The notes under the pieces are model-generated. The model was not told the origin of the DNA. It saw only the letters and a list, made by a program, of their open reading frames with translations, and did no database searches. The position numbers and the translations under genes were made by a program. Below are positions 49,301-59,240 of a stretch of DNA of 64,000 nt, piece by piece. Positions within the stretch are counted from its first letter, which is position 1, and every line of letters begins with the position of its first letter. This DNA comes from Legionellaceae bacterium (GTDB lineage Bacteria > Pseudomonadota > Gammaproteobacteria > Legionellales > Legionellaceae). The stretch spans positions 36,169-100,168 of the forward strand of contig JARGNP010000005.1 in the NCBI GenBank assembly GCA_029210265.1, given 5' to 3'.

Positions 49301-49958
49301 GGGAATAGAGAAGATCTATATTTTCTTGTGTGGGTGCCCAAGTTAAAGCCGGCGTGGTTGTCGTGATACGTATTAAATCTGATTTTGGCCGAAGCGTTCC
49401 CGTGAGCGTATAAAAAAGTGTTGTGGGAGCAAGTGCATCAAAAACTTCTTTTTGTGCCTCTGTTTCAGTTTCATAATATGTTCCTGATGCATTACGAAAC
49501 GTTGTGATTTGAGATGCCTGCTCGAGGAGTTCTTTGGCTTTGGGGTACAATCTAAGAAGGTGGTAGGTGAGTAAAATATTATCTTTTTCTATCAGATTGA
49601 TCGCAAGATAATGATGCAGCAGGCCAGATTTCAAAATTTCATCGTTTGATAACCCTCGATCAATGAGAAATAAAATAAGTGCGGCAAACGATAAGGGATG
49701 ATCATCTGTTACGTCACTCAGGCTTTCAATCAGACCTAAAGGACGAGGTTCGTGGGTAAGTTTTTCTTGTAAATGCTCACGCCAAATCTCAATAATTTCT
49801 TGGTTAAATTGATTGATTTCATTGGGTTTAAGATGAGTTTTGGCGATACGTTTGAGTCGAACACGTTTTTTTTCTGCACTTGCTAGTTGTTGAAGTAAAG
49901 TAGGGTTCGTTGAACCCGTTAAATCAGGAAGAGTAGTTGTTAACATGAGTTCAAACAT
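46377..49958 (-). CDS. 1193-residue ankyrin-repeat protein
   Basis: A very large soluble protein. Residues 1-700 are helical without a known motif. From about 700 to 1165 there are some eleven ankyrin-like repeats, e.g. NGNSLLHAAANQPESFSFLL, FGQTPLRLAAQTKTPHSLKL, KGNTPLHYAVQDDKQRQWDV and RGLTPLHLAATEHGKQFATT. Repeats are longer than usual (about 36-45 residues) and several end LP or YP. No signal peptide. Such proteins in Legionella and Coxiella are often type IVB effectors, but no secretion system is in the window. No good ribosome-binding site precedes the ATG. Confidence 0.8.
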   Translation of the reverse strand: MFELMLTTTLPDLTGSTNPTLLQQLASAEKKRVRLKRIAKTHLKPNEINQFNQEIIEIWREHLQEKLTHEPRPLGLIESLSDVTDDHPLSFAALILFLIDRGLSNDEILKSGLLHHYLAINLIEKDNILLTYHLLRLYPKAKELLEQASQITTFRNASGTYYETETEAQKEVFDALAPTTLFYTLTGTLRPKSDLIRITTTTPALTWAPTQENIDLLYSLFGSSLLSRAFAYLETKPTLTLKRTLSQTLSYFSPDEISMLYEAIQHETGADMRTQRLKQLTDIIPDATIDILFKHYATPEKKAPVSPWILLNIKPNLLQNTTPEDLDYLILHYPIGAHEIDHIASLAQDTKMTPYRTHLHASILEHYIKNPGLADADRDDNTQVNLERRLFEDPSITPACQTQAEEEQETLQQCLFANTKPFTFDGFINITSYYHSNRARYVLLHRLSQTRVTLPQTNYQLYASILATGVDLLEALNIMHAQVNPADLRQIQIRTLLETLYFIDNSELQARIIVLLKTNFGITNWKDQKFADDTPLQQALASGNETLTATYFSDQDFEMLNQAIQNKQGSSLIKLFANNIGALPIILNRLKPNLEDMQASLVRAIKHPKALQTLLAHAVKTKISLDNLLTFTTDRFSGDTYFHDLVRHPASLRMLSDYLDYTEATFFLEAILSSATNRENPLFIAVDYPESLKLIFNRIPKKERDLTLKIFDPNGNSLLHAAANQPESFSFLLRSHKNDKARIDAINQRNQFGQTPLRLAAQTKTPHSLKLAMTYFLDDASRLAATQKKDRQNNTLLHLATNHAESFLDLFKLYPEEQQLDALFDTNNNEKTPLDELAQHPEVFATVLDNLPEATLTQLRLPQGPLNQSLLHNLELPFSSMEVLLDLYPNQTEYVHAVKYADTHGKTPLDYAIENTEPAYFKRFIDVYDAADRLTIVNTVDGETGQTLFHDNPDATVFIPTVLETLSLDERFTALTTRNRQEETPLHLMVKEPRRETSPAFFYGMDSLECKKRRAVTFERALDTLRPEDKPIAIHQPDEKGNTPLHYAVQDDKQRQWDVMLSALPDDEIFTALSIRNHRGLTPLHLAATEHGKQFATTFKNLPDAEQATIKTMPDNNGNILLHHIAYMTHHLDLVLYSYTSSTELLAALQTESIQGYTPWKGMEYNQQAKNIVQALLSEEDWQTLTGNLSPQP

Positions 49959-50047
49959 AACACGATAGTTAAAATAAGGTCTGTGTTTGAAGTGTAGCTC
50001 AAGCGTTTATTTTAGGCAACTTTGTTGTGGTTTGGTCAGAGTCGTGA

Positions 50048-50665
50048 TTATTGCTTACGCGCTTTTGCTCGTGCCATGGCTTCTAAAATATAAGCGCGTT
50101 TTGCATTCGCGTCTTTTTGCTCAGGATCGTTTTTAGCTTGTTTGATCTGACGTTTTTCGCGATATAACCGCTCTTTTTCTTGCTGTTCACGCAGCAGGCG
50201 AATATTTTTTGCTTGAAAGCGTTCACGCGCAAGATCGCGGTCGTAAGTTTCAGCCGGTTCTTCGATGAGATCTATGCAATCCACCGGACATGGGTCAACA
50301 CATAAACCGCATCCCGTACACGAATGCTCTATGACCGTGTGCATTTGCTTAGCGCTGCCTATAATCACATCCACTGGGCAGGCCGGAATGCACTTGGTGC
50401 AGCCAATGCACTCATCTTCACGAATGACAGCGCGCTGAGGTGGGCGCGTGGCAATCTTTACGGCCTCAAGATAAGGCTCGGGATCAACATTAAGTAATTT
50501 GCCCAGAGCTTTGAGCGTAGTCACACCACCCGGTGGGCATCGGTCAATGCTGGCTTGTCCATGGACCAGTGCTTCGGCATACGGAAGGCAGCCGGGGTAG
50601 CTGCACTCGCCACATTGGGTTTGTGGGAGCACGGCATCCAGTTCTTTTACAGTTGGTTTTGACAT
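50048..50665 (-). CDS. rsxB: RnfB/RsxB-like iron-sulfur protein
   Basis: A 205-residue electron-transfer protein with the N-terminal Fe-S domain ([17 protein letters not shown] near residue 16, plus a distal DRCPPGG) and two 4Fe-4S motifs, [12 protein letters not shown] near 87 and [12 protein letters not shown] near 117. It lacks the N-terminal membrane helix of the usual RnfB, and the C-terminal 60 residues are highly charged. No other rnf/rsx genes are nearby, so it may be a soluble ferredoxin-like carrier. It lies four bases after metG on the same strand. Confidence 0.85.
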   Translation of the reverse strand: MSKPTVKELDAVLPQTQCGECSYPGCLPYAEALVHGQASIDRCPPGGVTTLKALGKLLNVDPEPYLEAVKIATRPPQRAVIREDECIGCTKCIPACPVDVIIGSAKQMHTVIEHSCTGCGLCVDPCPVDCIDLIEEPAETYDRDLARERFQAKNIRLLREQQEKERLYREKRQIKQAKNDPEQKDANAKRAYILEAMARAKARKQ

Positions 50666-50669
50666 GATG

Positions 50670-52325
50670 TTAAGCAGCCTCGGGTGCTATCAATGCGTCT
50701 AAGCTTGCTTGCTCGATGCGGGTCATCAGCGGCTTGAATTTGTTGATGCTGTGATTGAGTAGTGGCGTTTCAATATTTTGCCAGGTGAGTGGCTCACAGT
50801 TCAAAAATGCTTCCGAATCATGTGCCATGGTTGGCAAGACGGGTTTTAAATAAGTGATGAGTAACCTAAATAAATTTAGGCCTAGGCTACAAATCGATTG
50901 CACGCGTTCGAGCTGCTCGGGATCTTTCGCCAGAATCCAGGGCTTTTCAGCATCTATATATTGATTAATATGTGCCGCGGCCTCTAAAATTTGTCGAATT
51001 GCGTGAGCATAATCACGTTTAATATAAGCATCTATAATACCTTCGCGCGCAGCTAGAACCGTGTTAAATAACTCAGGGTTGTCGAGCGTGGCTGACAGCT
51101 GATTGTCAAAGCGTTTGTTAATAAAGCCTGCGCATCGGCTTGCGATATTTACTATTTTTCCGATTAAGTCTGAGTTAATACGCTGCATAAATTCTTCGAG
51201 ATTTAGATCGAGATCATCGGCACGGCCGTTGAGTTTGGCCGCTAAAAAATAACGTAAATACTCGGGGTTGAGATGCTTTAAGTATGTATTGGCTTGAATA
51301 AATGTCCCGCGAGATTTAGACATTTTTTGGCCGTTAATTGTTAGGAATCCATGGGTATAAATAGCCGTGGGTAGACGCCGTCCGCTACCTGAGAGCATGG
51401 CAGGCCAAAACAGGGTATGAAAGTACATGATGTCTTTGCCGATAAAGTGATACAGCTCAGCGGTGCTGTTTTTATCCCAAAAGTCATTAAACGAAAGATT
51501 GTTTTGGTCACAGTATTTTTTAAAGCTCGCCATGTAACCAATCGGCGCATCAAGCCACACGTAAAAATATTTATTCGTAGCACCCGGAATCTCAAAACCA
51601 AAATAAGGCGCATCGCGTGAAATATCCCATGCTCTTAGGCCTGTTTCGAACCACTCGCCTAATTTGTTAGCAACTTCGCTTTGTAAGCTGCCGCTGCGTG
51701 TCCATGTTTTAAGAAACGCTTCGTAACGTGGCAAATCAAAAAAGTAATGCTCTGATTCTTTTTCAATAGGTGTTGCACCGGATAAGCTCGAAATAGGATT
51801 TTTTAAATCGGTTGGATCATACGTTGCACCGCAGGCCTCGCAATTATCTCCGTATTGGTCTGCTGTGTCACACCGCGGGCAATGGCCTTTAATATAACGA
51901 TCGGCCAAGAACATATTTTTAACGGGATCGTAGGCTTGGAGAATCGTTTTTTTGATGATATCGCCGTTGGCTTCAAGGCGCTTGTAGGTTTCTTCGGCAA
52001 GCGTTTTGTTTTCTTCCGAATGCGTGGTGTGATAGCAATCATAATGGACGCCAAACGCATCAAAATCTTGTTTGTGGCTGGTTTGAATTTGCGTGGTTAG
52101 TTCTTCAGGTGTTATACCGAGCTGCTCAGCTTTGAGCATAATCGGCGTTCCATGCGCGTCATCACCACATACGCTGATGCAGTTATGTCCAAGCATATTA
52201 TGCGTATGCGCCCAGATATTCGTTTGGATGTGCTCAAGTAAATGACCCAGGTGTAGGGGGCCGTTGGCATAAGGAAGCGCGCTGGTTACGAGCATCTGAC
52301 GAGGGATTTGGCGAGGTGTTGTCAT
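50670..52325 (-). CDS. metG: Methionyl-tRNA synthetase
   Basis: Charges tRNA-Met. The 551 residues begin [19 protein letters not shown] and have the HIGH-type motif [12 protein letters not shown] near 21, a zinc knuckle [19 protein letters not shown] near 146, and the KMSKS loop [10 protein letters not shown] near 332. The C-terminal dimerisation/tRNA-binding domain found in the approximately 670-residue E. coli form is missing, so this is the short form. The ATG at 52325 is preferred over 52343. Confidence 0.96.
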   Translation of the reverse strand: MTTPRQIPRQMLVTSALPYANGPLHLGHLLEHIQTNIWAHTHNMLGHNCISVCGDDAHGTPIMLKAEQLGITPEELTTQIQTSHKQDFDAFGVHYDCYHTTHSEENKTLAEETYKRLEANGDIIKKTILQAYDPVKNMFLADRYIKGHCPRCDTADQYGDNCEACGATYDPTDLKNPISSLSGATPIEKESEHYFFDLPRYEAFLKTWTRSGSLQSEVANKLGEWFETGLRAWDISRDAPYFGFEIPGATNKYFYVWLDAPIGYMASFKKYCDQNNLSFNDFWDKNSTAELYHFIGKDIMYFHTLFWPAMLSGSGRRLPTAIYTHGFLTINGQKMSKSRGTFIQANTYLKHLNPEYLRYFLAAKLNGRADDLDLNLEEFMQRINSDLIGKIVNIASRCAGFINKRFDNQLSATLDNPELFNTVLAAREGIIDAYIKRDYAHAIRQILEAAAHINQYIDAEKPWILAKDPEQLERVQSICSLGLNLFRLLITYLKPVLPTMAHDSEAFLNCEPLTWQNIETPLLNHSINKFKPLMTRIEQASLDALIAPEAA

Positions 52326-52411
52326 GAGCAAATAAATCCACAAAATTAATTTAAAAGGAAAATTATACCCTATTCTTATACAATAAACTTAACTCGAGTA
52401 AAAAAGAGAGC

Positions 52412-52987
52412 ATGAATTTTATGACGGCTTCACGATTAATTATTGGTATTACCGGTGCTTCAGGCATTATTTATGGTATTAGATTATTAGAAATCTTAAA
52501 AACACTGCCGATAGAAACGCACCTGGTCGTAACGAAGGCAGGGCAGTTAACACGTAGTTATGAGAGCGATTTGAGTCTTACGCAACTTAAAGATTTGGCC
52601 GATGTGTATCATGCCAATACGAATATTGCGGCAAGTATTGCAAGTGGCTCGTTTAAGACCTTGGGTATGATTGTTGCCCCATGCTCAATGAACAGCTTGG
52701 CTGAAATTGCGCATGGGGTATCCAGTCAATTATTAACGCGTGCGGCCGATGTGGTGCTCAAAGAACGCCGGCGCTTAGTACTTATTCCACGTGAAGCACC
52801 GTTGCATTTAGGGCATTTAAAAAACATGACGGCTGTAACCGAGATGGGGGGGATTATTTATCCGCCGGTGCCCGCTTTTTATCAAAAGCCAAAAAATATT
52901 GCAGATATGGTCGATGAAACGGTTGGGCGAGTTTTAGATTTATTTGATGTGGAGCATGGTTTGTTAAAGCCTTGGGGTGAAACATAA
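52412..52987 (+). CDS. ubiX: Flavin prenyltransferase UbiX
   Basis: Makes prenylated FMN, the cofactor of UbiD decarboxylase in ubiquinone synthesis. The 191 residues begin with LIIGITGASGIIYGIRLLE and contain SGSFKTLGMIVAPCSMNSLAEIAHG near residue 89 (with the family CSMxxLA) and PREAPLHLGHLKNM near 133, all diagnostic. The ATG at 52412 follows AGAGAG; the ATG at 52421 is an alternative. A shared terminator lies right after the stop. Confidence 0.95.
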   Translation: MNFMTASRLIIGITGASGIIYGIRLLEILKTLPIETHLVVTKAGQLTRSYESDLSLTQLKDLADVYHANTNIAASIASGSFKTLGMIVAPCSMNSLAEIAHGVSSQLLTRAADVVLKERRRLVLIPREAPLHLGHLKNMTAVTEMGGIIYPPVPAFYQKPKNIADMVDETVGRVLDLFDVEHGLLKPWGET

Positions 52988-53017
52988 AAAAAACGCGGCC
53001 TAGGCCGCGTTTTTTTA
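52986..53017. terminator. Bidirectional rho-independent terminator
   Basis: ACGCGGCC-TA-GGCCGCGT stem with A7-8 on the left and T7 on the right. It would stop ubiX from the left and the convergent Ser/Thr-rich membrane gene from the right. Confidence 0.93.
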
Positions 53018-53031
53018 TTGTGACTCTAATA

Positions 53032-53574
53032 TTACATGCCCTTGCTTGGTGCAGAGCCTTGGGATGTTTGAGAATCGTGAGAATCACTTCTTTTTCGTGT
53101 GATTACAGGCTCTTCAGAAGGCTGTTCGTCTTGCTTGATAGCAGGTGGTGTTTGTTGCTTCGTTTGCTCTGAAGGCGGTAATTCATTTAGCTTACTGTAG
53201 CTACTGCTGTTGCTAAGGCTTTTTTCGCTTTGGGCATCGTTTTCAGCGTTAGGTGTGCTTGATGCTGTTTCAGTTCCAGTAGAGGCTGTCGTGCTTGCTT
53301 GGGAAGAACCAAAAAGTGCTGTTGCACCGTAGTAAACAAGACCGGCTGCGCCAAGCGTAAGTGTGGCAGCTAAGGCGAGAGGTGGTGCGAAATATGCGGT
53401 GACGGCAAGTGCAACGGCTGCAAACGTGGTAGCAATCGTTGTACGTGAAAAGAAAGATGAGCTTTTTTCTGCTGGGGCTTCTACGTTTGCTTCTTCGTCG
53501 TCAAGGCTATAGGGTATAGCTTGGTATGATGTATATGTGTCTTTTTTTCTGGACGGTCTGTGGTTAGCTGGCAT
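53032..53574 (-). CDS. 180-residue hydrophobic-hairpin protein with disordered tail
   Basis: The N-terminal 45 residues are polar. Two closely spaced hydrophobic segments follow (about residues 46-65 and 68-88), rich in Ala, Leu and Thr. A long tail rich in Ser, Thr, Gln, Glu and Pro then runs to the end, with RKRSDSHDSQTSQ near the C-terminus. A bilobed hydrophobic hairpin with unstructured flanks is seen in host-membrane effectors and inclusion proteins of intracellular bacteria. I chose the ATG at 53574 because AGGAG lies before it; 53598 is possible. The family is unknown. Confidence 0.55.
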   Translation of the reverse strand: MPANHRPSRKKDTYTSYQAIPYSLDDEEANVEAPAEKSSSFFSRTTIATTFAAVALAVTAYFAPPLALAATLTLGAAGLVYYGATALFGSSQASTTASTGTETASSTPNAENDAQSEKSLSNSSSYSKLNELPPSEQTKQQTPPAIKQDEQPSEEPVITRKRSDSHDSQTSQGSAPSKGM

Positions 53575-53856
53575 GAGATGAGTACTCCTGTAAGACATGT
53601 TAAAAAAAAATTGAAAAAATAAATCGGCCGAAGAATATCAGAGACAGGTTACCAAGAGAAGAAAAATAATCACACAAATGTTATGAAACTGTAAGCATGT
53701 GCTTTAAACGTGCTTGATTTTGGTTTGGAGTATATTTGTAAGCTGCTGAAAACTAGCGATATTTGAAAAAAGTACTAGTATTTATATTAAGCCTATTTAA
53801 TTAAAAAAATAATTTAAGCAAACAAAAGATTTTTGCGTACAAACTAAAGGTTGGGT

Positions 53857-55899
53857 ATGGGGAAGGATGTTAGATCGCAAGCGAATCTATGCCCTCCAGA
53901 AGCTGTGGGTATTCTGGAGTCTCCGTCTTATTATCTTTTAGATCAGAAAACACGCGATTGCGTGAAAGAATATTCTGTAGTCGGTTCATCTAAAAAAGAA
54001 GAATTTCCGGATGATGTTAAAGTAGACCTCCGTAGTGCCATTCTCAACCGACGTTCGTTGGTTCAAGCTTTAGAGGAAGGAAAATATTTTTTAAAAACGC
54101 TCGATCCTGCAACGTTTTATATTAAAGCTAACGCTCACGAAACACGTTATGACGTAGAGCTCAGTGTGGTTAAACGAAAATTAAAGCTTTTGAACTATCT
54201 TATTCTTATGTCTGCTGAGCGCGCGAAAGAAACCAGAAATTTACCGGCGTTACCTGAACACAAAGCTTATCTTGAACGGGTAGGTCGTATGCTTGCAGCT
54301 TTACGCGATGCCCAAAAACATGCAAAACAAGGAACGAAGCCTACGCCGTTAGAAGGCCCTAAAACGGTGGGTGATAAAGATGCCCCGCTGCGTTACTTTG
54401 GCATGCTTAATTTTGTACCTGCCGTGGAAGATATGATTAAAGAGATGACGTTGAATAACGTGGAGAATAAGCATGATATTTTAGCGTCTTACAATGGATT
54501 ACGTCTTTATCTCGTGTGGGCCAATGCGTTGGCGCAATCTATTTGTAATGTCATCGCGCAATCAGTGCAACAAACCTTGACGGTGACACAAACTATTTTA
54601 ACTGACTTAGCGCTTGCTACAGGGTCGTTAGGTTTTATTTTGTATTTTACAACGTTCGGGATTTCGGCATCCATTGTTTTGCAAAATACATTGAGTTTGG
54701 GGCTTACAAAAAAAGTACGGGCTCTAGAGCTTGGTTGGTATGAACGGTTTCAAGCTCAATGGGATGAACGAAAGTTTTTGATGCTTAATAATGCGGTCTG
54801 GGGGCTGGTTAATTTTGTTTGTTTTTTCTGGTTGGTTGGGCAAAATGCTTTAGGGTTCTGGGGGAATGTTTTAACCGGCGTGTTATTTATTGCCGATCTG
54901 TTTTTGGTGTGGTGGCAGTCGGAAGAAGCCGAAGCCGAGCACCGAGCAAGGCTGAAGTTCTATGAGCAAGGCATTGAGGATTTAAATAAGCATATAGATG
55001 GTCTCATGACGAAAGGTCCAGAGAAGCAGATGATGATTGCCAAACTGCAATTTGAGAAACGTACGTTACTGGATTTGCAAAAACAGCTTGATCTAGAGTG
55101 GCGTTATAAAAAACAACAACATGATCTTAATCTCATGTATGGCATAGCTGTGGTGATTGGGTTTGCCGTGCTTTGCAGTTTTTTCTTTCCACCTGCACTG
55201 ATTGTACCGTTCACAGCGATGATTCTTACATTGACGGGAGCGGTCATGTGTTTTGGCTTTGGGGTTGCCCATAAAGCTTTAAGTGGTGAGATTATTGTTC
55301 AAAAAGAACTTGAAACACGGCGTATGAGTGTGAATGATTATCTGGGTGCTCTTGAATCATTCAAGGCTGTTTCAGAAAAGCTTAAAAATATACCTAATAC
55401 ATCGCCTGAGCATAAGAGAATTCAAACAGAATCACAATTATTATATTTGAGTTTAAAAAAAGCAATGGCGACGGAGTTTTATCAAACGCAGGTGATTGAT
55501 TATCAAAGAGCACAAATTATTTGTAATGTTTTGACCGATATTATTTTGCCCACGTTGTTTTTACTGGCATTTGTTTTTATGCCTCTTGGTATTGGGATGC
55601 CTATATTTGCAATAGGTTTAGCCACGCTTTTTTATGCGCATTGGCAAGTGGCTGAAATGGCGCCTGAAGATAAAAAACCTGAAATGTTTAAAGCATTGGA
55701 TTCGTTTGTGTCTTGGATCTTTTCAAAAGAAGCGCCTGCAGAAAAAGGCTTTGAGCAATTGAATGAGGCTGAATATAATGATTTTTGTGCACGTATTAAA
55801 AAGGGCGATGAGCCGACTGTTATTTTGAATGAGCAGTTAGAAAAAACAATGCCTAAAGCACCGCCTGAATTACCGGACGGAAAAATATGCCCTGAATGA
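53857..55899 (+). CDS. 680-residue polytopic membrane protein, unknown
   Basis: Residues 1-220 are soluble and helical. Four hydrophobic blocks follow at about 240-280, 310-350, 430-475 and 555-600; each looks like a helical hairpin. Between blocks two and three lies a charged coiled coil (about 355-425, with KQMMIAKLQFEKRTLLDLQK). The C-terminus is polar. AAAGG precedes the ATG at 53857. No transporter, enzyme or secretion motif is recognisable. Symmetric hairpins around a coiled coil would suit membrane shaping or host-membrane insertion, but this is speculation. Confidence 0.6.
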   Translation: MGKDVRSQANLCPPEAVGILESPSYYLLDQKTRDCVKEYSVVGSSKKEEFPDDVKVDLRSAILNRRSLVQALEEGKYFLKTLDPATFYIKANAHETRYDVELSVVKRKLKLLNYLILMSAERAKETRNLPALPEHKAYLERVGRMLAALRDAQKHAKQGTKPTPLEGPKTVGDKDAPLRYFGMLNFVPAVEDMIKEMTLNNVENKHDILASYNGLRLYLVWANALAQSICNVIAQSVQQTLTVTQTILTDLALATGSLGFILYFTTFGISASIVLQNTLSLGLTKKVRALELGWYERFQAQWDERKFLMLNNAVWGLVNFVCFFWLVGQNALGFWGNVLTGVLFIADLFLVWWQSEEAEAEHRARLKFYEQGIEDLNKHIDGLMTKGPEKQMMIAKLQFEKRTLLDLQKQLDLEWRYKKQQHDLNLMYGIAVVIGFAVLCSFFFPPALIVPFTAMILTLTGAVMCFGFGVAHKALSGEIIVQKELETRRMSVNDYLGALESFKAVSEKLKNIPNTSPEHKRIQTESQLLYLSLKKAMATEFYQTQVIDYQRAQIICNVLTDIILPTLFLLAFVFMPLGIGMPIFAIGLATLFYAHWQVAEMAPEDKKPEMFKALDSFVSWIFSKEAPAEKGFEQLNEAEYNDFCARIKKGDEPTVILNEQLEKTMPKAPPELPDGKICPE

Positions 55900-55947
55900 G
55901 CATAATTGTGTATAATATGCATCCATGATAGTCAGGGTGCTTTGGTT

Positions 55948-57822
55948 ATGAATGCTTTAGAACATTATGATGTAATTGTAGTCGGTGGTGGTCACGCGGG
56001 GACAGAGGCTGCATTAGCTGCAGCTAGGCTGGGCTCTAAAACTTTATTATTAACACATAATCTCGATTTGTTGGGTCAAATGTCGTGTAATCCGGCCGTG
56101 GGTGGGATTGGTAAAGGACATTTGGTTAAAGAAATTGATGCGTTAGGTGGCGCGATGGCCGCGGCGGCTGATGAAGCCGGTATTCAGTTTAGAACGCTGA
56201 ATGCATCCAAGGGGCCTGCTGTACGTGCAACGCGTGTGCAAGCCGACCGCGTGCTCTATCGTGGAGCGATTCGGCGTCGTCTGGAATCCCAACCCAATTT
56301 AACCTTGTTTCAACAAGGTGTGGATGATGTTTTGGTTGAAGGCGGGCGTGTTGTGGGTGTGATGACCCAGATGGGGTTATGTTTTAGCGCACGTGCGATT
56401 GTTCTCACCGTCGGGACGTTTTTGGGTGGCAAAATTCATGTGGGTCAAAAGCAATCGTCCGGTGGGCGTGCGGGTGATCCACCGGCAGTTGCACTTGCTG
56501 CGCGCTTACGAGATATGGATTTTCCTGTTGGGCGACTTAAAACCGGAACGCCGCCGCGTTTAGATGGCCGAAGTCTAAATTATGATGTGATGACACCGCA
56601 GCCAGGCGACACGCCCCGTCCTGTTTTCTCATATATGGGGTCGATGGATGATCATCCAGAGCAGGTTGCATGTCATATTACGCATACAACCGAGGCAACC
56701 CATCAGATTATTCGCGATAATTTGGGTGAGTCGGCGATGTATTCAGGGCTTATCGATGGTGTTGGGCCACGGTATTGTCCATCGATTGAAGATAAAATTG
56801 TACGTTTTGCTGATAAAAATTCACATCAATTATTTGTTGAGCCTGAAGGCTTAACCACGAACGAGATTTATCCTAATGGGATATCAACCAGCTTGTCGTT
56901 TGAGGTGCAGCAGCAGTTTGTGCGAACGATTAGAGGGTTTGAAAACGCGCATATCACACGGCCTGGTTATGCGATTGAGTATGATTATTTTGATCCACGC
57001 GGACTAACCGCGTTTTTGCAAACTAAAGTTGTTCATAATTTATTTTTTGCGGGACAAATCAACGGTACTACGGGCTATGAAGAAGCCGCGGCACAAGGCT
57101 TAATCGCGGGCTTAAACGCGGCGCGTCTTACGCAAGAGCGTGAATTATGGTGTCCACGTCGAGATGAGGCTTATATTGGCGTCTTAATTGATGATTTAAT
57201 TACCTGTGGGACGCTTGAGCCGTATCGCATGTTTACATCACGTGCTGAATATCGTTTGTTGCTACGAGAAGATAATGCTGATTTGCGACTAACGGAGCAG
57301 GGGCGAAAGCTTGGCTTGGTTGGTGATGCACGCTGGCGCGTATTTTGCGATAAGCGAGAAGCGCTAGTAGCCATGCATACACAGCTTCAAGAAACCTGGG
57401 TTCGAACAAAACATCAGGCCGAGCTTAAGGATGTATTAGAAGGCCCGCTGGTGCATGATGTGCGTGCATCAGAATTTTTAAAACGTCCTGAAGTGCGCTA
57501 CGCACATCTTCAGATGCTTGATGATTTAAATTTGCCAGAAATTGCAAGCGATGTGGCCGAGCAGCTTGAGGTTCAAATTAAATATGCGGGTTATATTGAT
57601 CGACAGCGCGCTGATATTGAGCGCTTGAAAAAACATGAGACCACGCGTTTACCGGAAGATTTAGATTATCATATGATTTCGGGATTATCTGCTGAAGTGG
57701 TTCAAAAACTTATGACAATAAAGCCTGCTTCGCTTGCGCAAGCGGGTCGTATTTCGGGGGTGACGCCGGCGGCGTTATCGCTTTTACTTGTGCATCTCAA
57801 AAAACAAAGGTTGCTAGCCTAA
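55948..57822 (+). CDS. mnmG: tRNA uridine-34 carboxymethylaminomethyl enzyme MnmG (GidA)
   Basis: Works with MnmE to make the (c)mnm5 modification on wobble uridine. The 624 residues begin with [20 protein letters not shown] and contain [40 protein letters not shown], and [20 protein letters not shown] near 370. I chose the ATG at 55948 for the canonical N-terminus; 55906 is the far end of the open frame. A TATAAT at 55911-55916 may be its -10, without a good -35. The stop overlaps the rsmG start (TAATG). Confidence 0.97.
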   Translation: MNALEHYDVIVVGGGHAGTEAALAAARLGSKTLLLTHNLDLLGQMSCNPAVGGIGKGHLVKEIDALGGAMAAAADEAGIQFRTLNASKGPAVRATRVQADRVLYRGAIRRRLESQPNLTLFQQGVDDVLVEGGRVVGVMTQMGLCFSARAIVLTVGTFLGGKIHVGQKQSSGGRAGDPPAVALAARLRDMDFPVGRLKTGTPPRLDGRSLNYDVMTPQPGDTPRPVFSYMGSMDDHPEQVACHITHTTEATHQIIRDNLGESAMYSGLIDGVGPRYCPSIEDKIVRFADKNSHQLFVEPEGLTTNEIYPNGISTSLSFEVQQQFVRTIRGFENAHITRPGYAIEYDYFDPRGLTAFLQTKVVHNLFFAGQINGTTGYEEAAAQGLIAGLNAARLTQERELWCPRRDEAYIGVLIDDLITCGTLEPYRMFTSRAEYRLLLREDNADLRLTEQGRKLGLVGDARWRVFCDKREALVAMHTQLQETWVRTKHQAELKDVLEGPLVHDVRASEFLKRPEVRYAHLQMLDDLNLPEIASDVAEQLEVQIKYAGYIDRQRADIERLKKHETTRLPEDLDYHMISGLSAEVVQKLMTIKPASLAQAGRISGVTPAALSLLLVHLKKQRLLA

Positions 57823-58442
57823 TGGATAAAATCGCACTGAGTCAACAACTTAAAGTTGGGTTTGAAATATTAGGTGTGTCGCACTTGGACCCTGAGCCTT
57901 TTGTGGAATATTTAGCACTGCTGGTGCAATGGAACCGTGCGTATAATTTAACGGCTGTCCGTGATGTTGAAGAGATGGTTAGTAAACATATTTTAGATAG
58001 CCTTGCGATTATTCCTTATTTGCGAGGGAAGCGATGGTTGGATGTGGGTACAGGACCGGGCTTGCCGGGTATACCTTTGGCCTTGGCACATCCTGATGCT
58101 GAGTTGGCTTTGTTAGATAGTAATGGCAAGAAAACGCGCTTTTTATGCGAAGTGGTTCGAAATTTGTCGCTAGATCATGTTGAAGTGATCGAATCACGTG
58201 TTGAAAGCTACCACCCTACACGTGCATTTGATACAGTAGTCAGTCGGGCATTTAGTGCGCTCGAACCTATGGTCGAAAAGACGCGACATCTTATTGATAC
58301 GCGTGGGCTTTGGTTGGCCATGAAAGGACGTGTTCCGGAAGACGAACTCATCCAATTTGGCAAGTCTTATGACACACGAACGTATTCGGTTCCGGGTGTT
58401 GTGGGCGAGCGCTGTTGTATTCTTATTGAACCATCATCTTGA
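57822..58442 (+). CDS. rsmG: 16S rRNA (guanine527-N7)-methyltransferase
   Basis: Methylates G527 of 16S rRNA. It has 206 residues with LVQWNRAYNLTAVRD near 33, MVSKHILDSLAIIPYL near 50, the SAM motif WLDVGTGPGLPGIPLALA near 71, and VVSRAFSALEPMV near 138. It is coupled to mnmG by a one-base overlap. The mnmG-rsmG-parA-parB order is conserved around many bacterial origins; here it lies about 50 kb from dnaA. Confidence 0.96.
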   Translation: MDKIALSQQLKVGFEILGVSHLDPEPFVEYLALLVQWNRAYNLTAVRDVEEMVSKHILDSLAIIPYLRGKRWLDVGTGPGLPGIPLALAHPDAELALLDSNGKKTRFLCEVVRNLSLDHVEVIESRVESYHPTRAFDTVVSRAFSALEPMVEKTRHLIDTRGLWLAMKGRVPEDELIQFGKSYDTRTYSVPGVVGERCCILIEPSS

Positions 58443-58451
58443 GGAGCGCGC

Positions 58452-59240
58452 ATGGGCAAAGTGATTGCCATTGCCAATCAGAAGGGGGGCGTTGGCAAAA
58501 CCACTACGGCGGTTAATTTAGCTGCGTCGCTTGCTGCTGAAAAACAAAACGTATTATTGATTGATCTTGATCCGCAGGGCAATGCGACCATGGGGTCGGG
58601 TATCGATAAACACAGCTTGCTGCATTCAAGCAATGATGTTTTGCTTGGCGATTGCTTGGCAGAGCAAGCTATTTTAAAAACGGCCTGTGGCTTTGATATG
58701 CTGCCAGGCAGTGCCGATTTGACGGTTGCAGAAGTGAGCCTCATGGCCCACACGCATCGTGAAGCGATGCTCTCTAAAGCACTCAAGCTAATCGAGGCGC
58801 GTTATGATTATATTCTGATTGATTGCCCTCCTGCGTTGAATACACTCACGTTGAATGCCTTGGTTGCTGCAGAGTCGGTACTTATACCGATGCAATGTGA
58901 GTATTATGCTCTAGAAGGCCTTGCTGATTTGCTCTCGACGATTAAACAAGTAACGGCTTCGGTGAATCCACGGTTGAAAATCGAAGGGCTTGTGCGGACG
59001 CTTTATGATGGGCGAAATCGCTTATCACGCGAGGTATCCAAAGAACTGCTGGAGCATTTTGGAACCAAAGTTTATCGTACGGTTGTGCCGCGTAATGTTA
59101 AGTTGGCGGAGGCCCCAAGTCATGGTCAAGCGGTGCTTCAGTATGCGAGAACATCGTCTGGATCAGCGGCCTATCAGGTGCTTGCATCGGAGTTGATGGG
59201 ACGACATAAAGCAACACGAATCACGGCGGAGGTTGCATGA
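58452..59240 (+). CDS. parA: Chromosome partitioning ATPase ParA (Soj)
   Basis: The 262 residues carry the deviant Walker A motif NQKGGVGKTTTAVNLA at residue 9 and IDLDPQGNAT near 37, with ILIDCPPALNTLTLNAL near 118. It forms ATP-dependent gradients on the nucleoid that move ParB-parS complexes. TGAGGAGCGC is a good ribosome-binding site. It overlaps parB by four bases (ATGA). Confidence 0.97.
   Translation: MGKVIAIANQKGGVGKTTTAVNLAASLAAEKQNVLLIDLDPQGNATMGSGIDKHSLLHSSNDVLLGDCLAEQAILKTACGFDMLPGSADLTVAEVSLMAHTHREAMLSKALKLIEARYDYILIDCPPALNTLTLNALVAAESVLIPMQCEYYALEGLADLLSTIKQVTASVNPRLKIEGLVRTLYDGRNRLSREVSKELLEHFGTKVYRTVVPRNVKLAEAPSHGQAVLQYARTSSGSAAYQVLASELMGRHKATRITAEVA

Noticed and set aside
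52785..52798. TTCCACGTGAAGC in ubiX as a parS-like site
   Set aside because: It has mismatches in both arms of the palindrome and no second copy nearby.
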